From Armatimonadota bacterium (GTDB taxonomy: Bacteria; Sysuimicrobiota; Sysuimicrobiia; Sysuimicrobiales; Sysuimicrobiaceae): a stretch of DNA of 64,000 bases. The translations under genes and the position numbers were made by a program. The stretch covers positions 1-64,000 of the forward strand of contig JANXBY010000021.1 of the NCBI GenBank assembly GCA_025060455.1. Direction: 5' to 3'. Below the pieces are notes generated by a model, which saw only the letters and a list, made by a program, of their open reading frames with translations, searched no databases and was not told where the DNA came from. Positions 40,146 through 47,392 of the stretch are shown piece by piece (position 1 is the first letter of the stretch; every line of letters begins with the position of its first letter).

Positions 40146-40849
40146 GCCGCCGACGGGCACCACTGCCGTAGCGGACAGCTCCCACACCGCGGGCTGCGGG
40201 CGGTGCACACCTCCCGTCCGAAGTAGATCAGCCGCAGGGAGAAACGCGACCACTCCTCCGGCGGCAGGAGCCGCATTAGGTCCTGTTCGATCCGGTCGGG
40301 CTCGAGATGTTCCGTCAGGTTCAGCCGGCGGCTCAGGCGCGTCACGTGGGTGTCCACCACGATTCCCGTGCCGTCCGGGCGGCTGCGGTCGTGTGGCCAC
40401 CCGGGCCACCGCTCGATCTCCGCCGCGGCGAACAGCACGTTGGCGGTCTTGCGGCCCACCCCGGGCAGGCTGACCAGCGCTTCCATGTCGGGCGGCACCT
40501 GCCCGCCGTGGTCTTTCACCAGCCGACGACTGCACTCCACGATGGCCCGCGCCTTCTGCCGGTAAAAGCCAGTGGGCCGGATGAGCTCCTCCACTTCCCC
40601 AAGGTCAGCCCGGGCGAGGGTCTCAGGGGTGGGGAACCGCCTGAACAGCTCCGGGGTGACCCGGTTGACGGTCTCATCGGTGCACTGCGCCGACAGGATG
40701 GTAGCGACCAACAGTTCGAAGGGACACCGGTGGTGCAGGGGGATCTGAGGATCTGGGTAGCGGGACTTCAGCGCCTCCAGGATGGCCTGCGTGCGCCGTC
40801 GGCGCCGGATCTCAGACTCCTCCGGGGCAGCAGCCGCCTTGGCGGGCAT
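40076..40849 (-). CDS. nth: Endonuclease III
   Basis: A 257-residue DNA glycosylase/AP lyase that removes oxidised pyrimidines. LLVATILSAQCTDETVNRV near residue 45, the helix-hairpin-helix SLPGVGRKTANVL near 125 with the catalytic Lys, and the catalytic Asp in VVDTHVTRL near 160 are present. The [4Fe-4S] ligands have the standard C-x6-C-x2-C-x5-C spacing near residues 215-231. A short insert (RWPGWPHDRSRPDG) sits between the HhH and the Asp. The ATG at 40849 was chosen. An Arg-rich tail extends past the cluster and may be an effect of the overlap with the opposing gene. Confidence 0.95.
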   Translation of the reverse strand: MPAKAAAAPEESEIRRRRRTQAILEALKSRYPDPQIPLHHRCPFELLVATILSAQCTDETVNRVTPELFRRFPTPETLARADLGEVEELIRPTGFYRQKARAIVECSRRLVKDHGGQVPPDMEALVSLPGVGRKTANVLFAAAEIERWPGWPHDRSRPDGTGIVVDTHVTRLSRRLNLTEHLEPDRIEQDLMRLLPPEEWSRFSLRLIYFGREVCTARSPRCGSCPLRQWCPSAAYAGSPPWMAARRTAARRTRQSR

Positions 40850-40994
40850 GGACGTGGGGAGAGTTCGACCGCCGCCGCCGTCTCCCTCCCGCTGCAGGAG
40901 GACAGCGGGCCGGACCGCGTATAAAAACCCACGGGAACACGCGGTCGGACGCAGACGTTCGCGGCCCACCGCTGTTCGACCCGGAGGTGAGGCG

Positions 40995-41810
40995 GTGCGA
41001 TTCGGACTGGCGCAGATCCGCTACCGTTGGGGCGAGAGCCGGTCGTGGGAAGAGGGGACCACGGACAACCTGGAAAAGGCGGTGGAGTTCATCCGCCGGG
41101 CCGGGCGGGAGGGGGCGGCGGTGGTCGCCTTCTCGGAGTACTTCCTGGGCAACGTGAAGCCCATGCCCATTCCGTGTCCCATCACGGATCGGCTGAGCCA
41201 GGCCGCCCGGGAGGCAAATGTGTACGTGATCTGCGGCGCCACCCGGGAGCTGGTGCCGAAGCCCAAGGGGGCCCGGAAGGCGCCGAAGCCGCGCATCTGT
41301 TCGTTCGTGATTGCGCCGAACGGCAAGATCATCAGCAAGCACTACAAGCAGGTGTTCTATCCCACCGAGCGGGGCCTGTACGACCCCGGACCCAACCGCC
41401 CCACCACCATCCACGGGGTGAAGGTGGGGATCCTGGGTGGCTACGAGCTCCTGGTGCCGGAGATCGCCCGCAAGCTGGCTAACGCGGGAGCGGAGATCCT
41501 CGTGGTGCAGATGGTGGCGTCCTCCGACATGCCGTATATGCTGGAGACCATGCAGTCCGCGGTCCGGGCCCGCACCATGGAGCTGCTGATGCCGGTGCTG
41601 GCTGTGGGCCAGTACGGGGAGTTCTACGGCGGGATCATGATGCAGGGCGGGAGCGTCGCGTATGTCCCAGAGCTGGGCAAGTTCCAGGGCAAGTGGGCTC
41701 CCAACGGGGCGCGGTTGGTGACCCGCATGGGCGAGTACGAGAACCTGCTGCCCGTGGACATCGCGCCGGAGACCGCCCGAGAGGTCCGCAAGAAGTTCTC
41801 CTGGTGGTAA
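40995..41810 (+). CDS. Nitrilase-superfamily protein lacking the catalytic Cys
   Basis: A 271-residue carbon-nitrogen hydrolase fold protein. The Glu of the triad is in VVAFSEYFLG near residue 46, and the Lys in ISKHYKQVFYPTE near 110. The expected nucleophile strand, normally G-x-x-I-C-Y-D, reads VGILGGYELLVPE near 143, with Gly where the Cys belongs. The rest of the fold (GAEILVVQMVAS, VRARTMELLMPVLAVG) is normal. It is probably not a hydrolase; a binding or regulatory role is possible. GTG 40995 follows GGAGGTGA. The aminopeptidase gene begins four bases after its stop. Confidence 0.8.
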   Translation: MRFGLAQIRYRWGESRSWEEGTTDNLEKAVEFIRRAGREGAAVVAFSEYFLGNVKPMPIPCPITDRLSQAAREANVYVICGATRELVPKPKGARKAPKPRICSFVIAPNGKIISKHYKQVFYPTERGLYDPGPNRPTTIHGVKVGILGGYELLVPEIARKLANAGAEILVVQMVASSDMPYMLETMQSAVRARTMELLMPVLAVGQYGEFYGGIMMQGGSVAYVPELGKFQGKWAPNGARLVTRMGEYENLLPVDIAPETAREVRKKFSWW

Positions 41811-41814
41811 GACC

Positions 41815-42909
41815 GTGGGTCTGCACCCAGGCCGTCTTGGAGCCCTGCGCCGGGGCATGGCGCGCCTGGGATGCGACCTGGTGGCCCTGGGTCCGGGGGA
41901 CGACCTCCGTTACCTATGCGGGTGGTCCCCCGTGGCGGACGAGCGGCTGTTCCTGCTGCTGGTGGCCACCGACCGCCACGCGCTGGTGGTCCCCCGCCTG
42001 AACGCGGACGCCGCCGCCACGGTGCCTGGCCCCAGGTTTGTGTACGACGACGCAGAAGGCCCCGCGTCCGCCCTCAGGCAGGCTCTGGCGTCCTTGGGCA
42101 CGGTACCGGGGTGCGTGGCGGTCTCAGACGACCTGCGGGCCGACCACCTGTTAGCCCTCCAGCAGCAACTGCCTGGCAGCTCCTTCGACGTGGCCTCCCG
42201 GCTGCTGGCACCCCTGCGGGCCTGTAAGGACCCCTCAGAGCTGGAGTGGCTCCGCCGGGCCGCGCGGGTCGCGGACGCGGGCGTGGTCGCTGCCCTCGAG
42301 GCCTGTCGGCCCGGGGTCTCGGAGATCCAGGTGGCGGAGGCCGCCCGCGCCGCCATGGTGGCCTCCGGCGCCGAAACGGTGGCCTTCGTGTTGGTGGCGT
42401 CGGGCCCCAACACCGCGCTGCCGCACCACCACTCCGGCCCCCGGCTCCTGCAGGCCGGTGAGCCGGTGCTAGTCGACGTGGGCGCACGGGTGGGCGGCTA
42501 CTGCTCGGACGTCACCCGGATGGCCTCCCTGGGCCAGCCGTCCAGCCGGTTCGTACAGGTGGTGGAGGTGGTGGAGCGGGCCCTGCAGGAAGCCCTCCGG
42601 GCCGCGCGGCCCGGCTCCACTGCCGCGGACGTGGACAGGGCGGCCCGCCGGGTGATCGAGGACGCGGGGTTCGGGCCGTACTTTTCGCACAGGACCGGCC
42701 ACGGCCTGGGCCTTTCGGTGCACGAGCCGCCCTCGGTGCATGCGCAGAACGCGCAGCAGCTAGAAGCGGGCATGGTGTTCACGGTGGAGCCCGGAGTGTA
42801 CCTGCCGGGAGAGTTCGGCGTGCGGCTGGAGGAAGCCGTGATCCTGGGCCCCGCTGGCCCGCAGATCCTGAGCGGGCTTCCACGGCAGGTGACGGTGCTG
42901 ACGCCATAG
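41815..42909 (+). CDS. M24 metallopeptidase (aminopeptidase P / Xaa-Pro dipeptidase-like)
   Basis: A 364-residue pita-bread peptidase. The N-terminal creatinase-like domain covers residues 1-125. Metal ligands in the catalytic domain are Asp in LVDVGARVG near 220, Asp in CSDVTRM near 231, His in HRTGHGLGLS near 292, Glu in FTVEPGVYLP near 323 and Glu in VRLEEAV near 337. The first His (LPHHHSG) near 204 is also conserved. It should cleave Xaa-Pro peptide bonds in the cytosol. GTG start, tightly coupled to the Cys-less nitrilase-like gene. Confidence 0.92.
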   Translation: MGLHPGRLGALRRGMARLGCDLVALGPGDDLRYLCGWSPVADERLFLLLVATDRHALVVPRLNADAAATVPGPRFVYDDAEGPASALRQALASLGTVPGCVAVSDDLRADHLLALQQQLPGSSFDVASRLLAPLRACKDPSELEWLRRAARVADAGVVAALEACRPGVSEIQVAEAARAAMVASGAETVAFVLVASGPNTALPHHHSGPRLLQAGEPVLVDVGARVGGYCSDVTRMASLGQPSSRFVQVVEVVERALQEALRAARPGSTAADVDRAARRVIEDAGFGPYFSHRTGHGLGLSVHEPPSVHAQNAQQLEAGMVFTVEPGVYLPGEFGVRLEEAVILGPAGPQILSGLPRQVTVLTP

Positions 42910-42956
42910 CCCGGTCCGGTTCTCCCGCACCGGCTACGCAGGGGCCCCGCGTGGGT

Positions 42957-43436
42957 CTACCCGGGCCGGTACACCATCACCAGCTCCACCCGGTCCTGTC
43001 GGTCCTTGCGGACGGCAAAGGAGATCCCAAGGGCCGGGTAGGCTAGGATCAGCGTGGTCCGGTCTTCTTGGGCGTGCAGCGCCGGCCCAAACGCGGCCAC
43101 CACGTCGCCCACACTGCTGCCCACCCCCAGGCCCTCCGCGGTGCGGAACTGGGGGCTTTCCACGAACACCGCCTCCACCCGGCCCTCGCGATCCAGGCGG
43201 ACCGCCAGCCCTCGGTCTGGCCACCACAGCCTGGCCCCCGCCTGCGGGCGCGCCGCACCCGCAGGTGGCCCCAGCTGCTGGAACAGCTGCCGGGACGCCA
43301 TCCCCAGAACCACGGGCCCCACCGCCCTGCCCGGGATGATCAGGTGCTGGCCACGCACCGCGCCCGGCGTGGAAGCCGCAGCCAACCACACCGCCACCGC
43401 CGTGGACACCGCCGCAAGCGCTCTGCTAGAATCCAT
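42957..43436 (-). CDS. Small secreted protein of unknown function
   Basis: A 159-residue protein with a signal peptide ([17 protein letters not shown], cleavage near GAVRGQ). The mature part has two copies of a short pattern: [23 protein letters not shown] and [19 protein letters not shown], each a G-V/S-x-x-D/Q-hydrophobic-x-x-FGP unit. This recalls BamE/SmpA-like or MliC-type small envelope domains, but no family is assigned. ATG 43436 was chosen; a longer frame would run into the tRNA-Arg gene, which is transcribed in the opposite direction from a shared 10-base gap. Confidence 0.7.
   Translation of the reverse strand: MDSSRALAAVSTAVAVWLAAASTPGAVRGQHLIIPGRAVGPVVLGMASRQLFQQLGPPAGAARPQAGARLWWPDRGLAVRLDREGRVEAVFVESPQFRTAEGLGVGSSVGDVVAAFGPALHAQEDRTTLILAYPALGISFAVRKDRQDRVELVMVYRPG
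43424..43432 (+). promoter_or_regulatory. Extended -10 promoter of tRNA-Arg
   Basis: TGCTAGAAT is an extended -10 (TG-N-TAGAAT) 14 bases before the tRNA. It overlaps the start codon region of the opposing secreted-protein gene. Confidence 0.6.
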
Positions 43437-43445
43437 CACGGTCCC

Positions 43446-43522
43446 GCGCCCGTAGCTCAACTGGATAGAGCATCTGACTACGGATCAGAAGGTTGGGGGT
43501 TCGAGTCCCTCCGGGCGCGCCA
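43446..43522 (+). tRNA. tRNA-Arg (anticodon ACG)
   Basis: Acceptor GCGCCCG pairs with CGGGCGC. Anticodon stem TCTGA/TCAGA holds loop CTACGGA with anticodon ACG, read as ICG after editing. T loop TTCGAGT. CCA is encoded. Confidence 0.95.
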
Positions 43523-43572
43523 CAACCCTCACCTAGTCGTACGCCCGCAGCCAGCCGCGGGTTCTCCCGGCC

Positions 43573-44034
43573 TCACCGGGACACAAGCTCCAGGCTTCCG
43601 GAGGTGTAGCTTGTCGCGCCCTGTCCCGCGCACACCTGACGCACCAGGTCCACCTCGGCGGACCCGGCGGGCAGGAACTCCACCTGCCGGTAGGCGTGGG
43701 TGAGAGCCCGGACCTGCACAAACCACGGCACGTGGCGGTCCTGCACGGGGGCCTGCCGGCTGAGGACTGCCGCCACCTCCGGCGGGTGCACGCACACCCG
43801 CACCCGCCTGCCGAACGTCCTGGCCGCCCACAGGCCTGCCAGGACCGCCCGCATGGCAGCGGTGTCGGCGTGCGGCTCCGGGAACCAGCCGGCCCACTTC
43901 CGCATCACAACTCCCGCCAAGCCCACTACCGCAACCCCGTAGCAGCAGCCTCGGGGCTGCGGGAAAGCTGCCGCCACCAGCCGTACCCACCCGGGCTTCC
44001 GCCTGGGCCCCCCACTTGCGGGTTCGCTACCCAC
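43573..44034 (-). CDS. RNase-H-like protein lacking acidic catalytic residues
   Basis: A protein of about 153 residues with the strand-helix order of RNase HI. Residues 20-55 form the first strands (WVRLVAAAFPQ, YGVAVVGLAGVVMRKWAG). Then comes the helix HADTAAMRAVLAGLWAART and the strand RRVRVCVHPPEVAAVLSRQ. The Asp of strand 1, the Glu of helix A and the Asp-Ser after strand 4 are all replaced, so nuclease activity is unlikely. GTG 44034 (or 44037) overlaps the end of a small membrane ORF. Assignment by pattern only. Confidence 0.5.
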   Translation of the reverse strand: MGSEPASGGPRRKPGWVRLVAAAFPQPRGCCYGVAVVGLAGVVMRKWAGWFPEPHADTAAMRAVLAGLWAARTFGRRVRVCVHPPEVAAVLSRQAPVQDRHVPWFVQVRALTHAYRQVEFLPAGSAEVDLVRQVCAGQGATSYTSGSLELVSR

Positions 44035-44185
44035 CACGACCCACCACCGCCGCACACAGGTACAGCACAGCCACCAGGAAAAGCTTCAAGCGCCAGAACC
44101 TCCGGTCGTCCCAGAACCCCCGCCAGGGCCTCCGCTCCCTGCGGGCGGCCCCTGGACCAGCCGTACGCACCGCGGGCGCTACCAC
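44027..44185 (-). CDS. Possible small single-pass membrane protein
   Basis: A 52-codon frame from GTG 44185, preceded by GGAGGTG seven bases upstream. The first half is Arg/Pro-rich and polar (WRGFWDDRRFWR near residues 25-36). It ends in a hydrophobic helix, LKLFLVAVLYLCAAVV, and a short GRGG tail. Its stop codon overlaps the start of the RNase-H-like gene. Size makes the call uncertain, but the ribosome site, topology and coupling support it. Confidence 0.45.
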   Translation of the reverse strand: MVAPAVRTAGPGAARRERRPWRGFWDDRRFWRLKLFLVAVLYLCAAVVGRGG

Positions 44186-44238
44186 GACGGCACCTCCACC
44201 GCTCTACGGTGCCATGGTAGCGAACATGTATTCGCATG

Positions 44239-45171
44239 TCAATCCCAGCGGGCCAGCCACCTAGCCAGCAGGGAGGGATCCAGGTTTCCGCCGCTCACTA
44301 CCGCGACGGCGCCTTGCTGCGGCTCCCGCACGCAGTAAGCAACCGCGGCCGCCCCGGACGGCTCGGCCACCACCTTCCCTTCCCTGAACAGGCGCACGAC
44401 TGCCTGTTGGATCTCCACGTCGCTCACCGTCACGAATCGGTCCACGTAACGGGACGCGCACTCCCACGTCAGGCGGCCGGGCTCCACCGCCCGCAGCCCG
44501 TCCGCCACGGTGTCCACGCGGTCCAGCCGGACCCGCGTTCCTCTTCGCCACGACTCGTAAAAGCACGCTGCCCCCTCTGGTTCCACCGCCACCACCTGGA
44601 CGTCTGGCCGCAGGCTCTTCACCACCACCGCCACCCCCGACACCAACCCACCACCTCCGCACGGGACCGCCACGGCCCGGACCTTGGGGAACTGGTTCAG
44701 GAGCTCCAGCCCCACCGTCCCCTGTCCTGCCACCACGTCCGGGTCGTCAAAGGGAGGCACGTAGTGCAACCCGTGGGTGACGGCGAGCTCCGTCGCCCGC
44801 GCGATCCGCTCCGCGGTGGTCCGGCCACAGCGCACCACTTCGGCTCCCCAACTCCGGATGCTGTGCTCCTTGACTGCCACCACGTCCTCTGGGACCACCA
44901 CCACCGCCGGAAGCCCCAGGCGGCGTGCGGCGTAGGCAACCGCCTGGCCGTGGTTGCCTGAGGAGGCGGTCACCACCCCGCGCCGGCACCGGTCCAGGTT
45001 CCGCAGGATGTGGTTGAACGCGCCCCGCGGCTTGAACGAGCCGGTCACCTGCAGCGACTCCAGCTTCAGGCAGACCCCCAGGGCCCAGGCCGACACCAGG
45101 GGGGTGCGCAGCACCCGGCCCTCCAGCCGCCGGGCGGCCTCCAGCACGTCCTGCAACGTGGGTAGGTTCAA
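44239..45171 (-). CDS. Threonine dehydratase-like PLP enzyme (catabolic type)
   Basis: A 310-residue fold-type II PLP enzyme. The PLP Lys is in GSFKPRGAFN near residue 47, the substrate loop is SSGNHGQAVA near 72, and the phosphate loop is CGGGGLVSG near 175. It lacks the C-terminal ACT regulatory domain of biosynthetic IlvA, so it is a catabolic threonine/serine dehydratase or serine racemase. The start is TTG 45171, four bases inside the DUF72 gene end and preceded by GGAGG. Confidence 0.88.
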   Translation of the reverse strand: MNLPTLQDVLEAARRLEGRVLRTPLVSAWALGVCLKLESLQVTGSFKPRGAFNHILRNLDRCRRGVVTASSGNHGQAVAYAARRLGLPAVVVVPEDVVAVKEHSIRSWGAEVVRCGRTTAERIARATELAVTHGLHYVPPFDDPDVVAGQGTVGLELLNQFPKVRAVAVPCGGGGLVSGVAVVVKSLRPDVQVVAVEPEGAACFYESWRRGTRVRLDRVDTVADGLRAVEPGRLTWECASRYVDRFVTVSDVEIQQAVVRLFREGKVVAEPSGAAAVAYCVREPQQGAVAVVSGGNLDPSLLARWLARWD

Positions 45172-46115
45172 CGTCCCCCTCCCCCGAGCAGGTCCAGCAG
45201 CATCTGCGCGTTCACCGCCGCCTGGCCCCGCTCGCAGTTGTTCATCATGAGGAACAGCCGGTCCACCTGCCCCGCCAAGCGCCTGGCCCTCTCCGCCCAC
45301 GGCCGGAGCTCGTCCTCCGTGTACAGGTAGTCAAACCGCTCCTTTACGTCCGCGCCCCGCGCCGACCAAGCCTCCGCGTTCCGGCCGTGAAACCGCACCA
45401 CCGACCACTCCGCGGTCACCGCCACCTCCGGTGGGACGGTCCAGTCCAGCTGCGGCTCATCCGGCACCACGTACGCGATCTCCCGCTCCCGCAGCGCGCC
45501 CCACACCCGATTCCGGACCGCGGGCTCCACCCACGACCGGTGGCGGAACTCCACCGCCAGGCGGTACCCTCGCGTCATGCGGACCAGGTAGTCCAGGCGC
45601 CGGAAGAACCGATCGGAGTACGTGACCCACCGCGGGAACTGGAACAGCAGGTAGCCCAGCCTGCCGGCCTCTCGCAGGGGGCGGCAGAAGTCCAGGAACA
45701 GCTCCCAGCACAAGGTCTCGGCCTCCTCCGGCAGATCGCGGTCCACCACCCGGCGCCGGGCCCGGGCTGCCGCGGGCAGCAGGGCCCGTACCACCTCAGG
45801 AAGCCGCGCGGTTTCGGCGCCCTGACCCGTGAACAGCCCGAACGCCTTGACGTTCATGACGAACGTGGAAGGGGTCCAGGCCACGTACTTGCGGGCGGTG
45901 TCCGGGGGGAGGAGCGCGTAGTAGGTGGCGTCCACCTCCACGGTGGGGAACACCGTGGCGTAGTACCGCAGCCGGGCTTCCGGACGGCTGCGGTAGCCCT
46001 TGGGATAAAACGACTCGAAGCCCCTGGTCCACGAGCAGGTGCCCACGTACACCTCCGCGCGGCCGAGCCGCAGGGGCCGGGCGGGCGACTCCTCAAACAA
46101 GCGAGCCTGGGACAC
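45168..46115 (-). CDS. DUF72 (YecE-like) TIM-barrel protein
   Basis: A 315-residue protein with the DUF72 signature VYVGTCSWTRGFESFYPKG near residue 22, then FPTVEVDATYYALLPPD near 55, FVMNVKAF near 85, and a C-terminal VRFHGRN and NNCERGQAAVNA. The YecE family has unknown function and an isomerase-like barrel. GTG 46115 was chosen because GGAGGAGGG lies just upstream; an in-frame extension further upstream overlaps the SRP promoter and has no coding character. Confidence 0.88.
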   Translation of the reverse strand: MSQARLFEESPARPLRLGRAEVYVGTCSWTRGFESFYPKGYRSRPEARLRYYATVFPTVEVDATYYALLPPDTARKYVAWTPSTFVMNVKAFGLFTGQGAETARLPEVVRALLPAAARARRRVVDRDLPEEAETLCWELFLDFCRPLREAGRLGYLLFQFPRWVTYSDRFFRRLDYLVRMTRGYRLAVEFRHRSWVEPAVRNRVWGALREREIAYVVPDEPQLDWTVPPEVAVTAEWSVVRFHGRNAEAWSARGADVKERFDYLYTEDELRPWAERARRLAGQVDRLFLMMNNCERGQAAVNAQMLLDLLGGGGR

Positions 46116-46165
46116 GCAACCCTCCTCCCGTTCCTTGCAAAACAGCCGCTCCCGGCCCCGGCCGG

Positions 46166-46174
46166 TGCTATACT
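46166..46174 (+). promoter_or_regulatory. Extended -10 promoter of the SRP RNA gene
   Basis: TGCTATACT fits TG-N-TATACT and predicts a transcript start at about 46181-46184, where the RNA sequence begins. Confidence 0.65.
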
Positions 46175-46183
46175 CTGGGCGCG

Positions 46184-46450
46184 GCCGTGCTAGGCGGGGA
46201 GCTGGCGGTTCCCTGTACCCCCAACCCGCCAAAGGGGGGCCGAACTCCCGTCCGAGGCGGCGTGCCTGCGGGGCTGGTCCGCGGGCGCCGGTGAGGACGG
46301 CTGGGTCCTGCGCGACGGGAAGCTGCGAACCCCGCCAGGTCCGGAAGGAAGCAACGGTAAGCAGCCCCTCCCGGGCGCCGCAGGGGCACCTGGCCGGAGC
46401 CGGAACGCGGGTGCCGCCGCGGTCGTGTGCGTCGACGGCGGGTGCACGGC
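46184..46450 (+). ncRNA. ffs: Signal recognition particle RNA, large bacterial form
   Basis: The 5' end GCCGTGCTAGGCGGGGAGCT matches the bacterial SRP RNA opening. The Ffh-binding domain is seen as CCAGGTCCGGAAGGAAGCA near 46333-46352, and the 3' end GGTGCACGGC pairs with the start. The length of about 267 bases includes the Alu domain, as in Bacillus 6S-type scRNA, unlike the 4.5S form of Proteobacteria. A minus-strand protease gene ends within ten bases of its 3' end. Confidence 0.93.
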
Positions 46451-46458
46451 CGCACGGG

Positions 46459-47349
46459 TTACCGCTGCGCGTACGCCACCACCAGCGCCACGAGGTTGTT
46501 CGCCGCGTGCATGGCCACCGAGGGGACCAAGCTGCCCGTGCGCTCCGCAGCCCACGCGAACGCCCAGCCCAGCACCGCGATGGGCAGGAAGTTCACCACC
46601 TGCAGGTGGACCGCGGCGAAGGCCACGGCCACCAGCCCCGCGGCCTGCCAGGGCTGCAGCCTGCGCCGGGCTGCCCGGTAAACGAGCCCACGGAAGAACA
46701 CCTCCTCCGCCAGCGGCACCACCCCGCACACCAGGGCTGCAAACAGCAACACCGCGGGCCAGTCACGAAGGGGCGGCATCGCCTGCATCAGCGGGTTGGA
46801 CCACTGCTCCAGCTCGGCCAGCATCCGGGCCCGCTCGTGCCCCACTACCAGCCCTAGCAGGTACACCGCCGCCGGCTGGACCCCGTAGTGCACGGCGGCC
46901 ACCACGGGCGCAGCCAGCACGACCCCCAGCGCCCCCTGCCTCGCCACACCTGTCCCCGACAGGCCCACCGCGGCCCAGGTCTGCCCGGATCGCCTCAACA
47001 CCTGCCAGCACCCCCCGAGCAGCGCCGCGCTCTGGCCCAGCACCGCCGTGGCCACGAAGGCCAGACCGGCCCAGGGACCGACCAACAGGCTTGCGGCCAG
47101 CGGGACCACCAACAGGCCGAACGCGGCCACCGCCAGGACTTCCGCGAGACCCCACTCCCGCGCGGCCGGCCGGAACAGCAGCACGTACGCGGGGAAAGCC
47201 ACCGGGCCCCCGGCCGCCACCAGCAACCCCCACCACCAGGCCCTGCGGGACCACCAGCGGGCGTCCTGGTATACCCACACCGCCGCCAGCACCTGCAGGC
47301 TCAGCAGGCCCAGCCGGACCGCTCCTCCGAAGAACTCCTCTAACCCCAC
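46459..47349 (-). CDS. CPBP-family intramembrane metalloprotease
   Basis: A 296-residue membrane protein with about eight helices. The CPBP/Abi motifs are PLAEEVFFRGLVY near residue 215 (catalytic Glu pair and Arg), VAFAAVHLQVVN near 247 and MHAANNLVAL near 280 (His ligands). Such proteases cleave membrane peptides or act in CAAX-type processing and immunity. No bacteriocin gene is evident nearby. GTG start, divergent from dnaX. The stop is just short of the SRP RNA 3' end. Confidence 0.88.
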   Translation of the reverse strand: MGLEEFFGGAVRLGLLSLQVLAAVWVYQDARWWSRRAWWWGLLVAAGGPVAFPAYVLLFRPAAREWGLAEVLAVAAFGLLVVPLAASLLVGPWAGLAFVATAVLGQSAALLGGCWQVLRRSGQTWAAVGLSGTGVARQGALGVVLAAPVVAAVHYGVQPAAVYLLGLVVGHERARMLAELEQWSNPLMQAMPPLRDWPAVLLFAALVCGVVPLAEEVFFRGLVYRAARRRLQPWQAAGLVAVAFAAVHLQVVNFLPIAVLGWAFAWAAERTGSLVPSVAMHAANNLVALVVAYAQR

Positions 47350-47357
47350 TTCTCAGG

Positions 47358-47363
47358 TAGAAT
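47358..47363 (+). promoter_or_regulatory. -10 element for dnaX
   Basis: TAGAAT lies 30 bases before the ATG at 47393. No convincing -35 or TG extension is present. Confidence 0.35.
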
Positions 47364-47392
47364 ACCAGTGTCAGCAGGCCCGCTCCGGACCC

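Noticed and set aside
43437-43460. Longer start for the secreted protein at 42957-43436
   Set aside because: The extension would lie within the tRNA-Arg gene.
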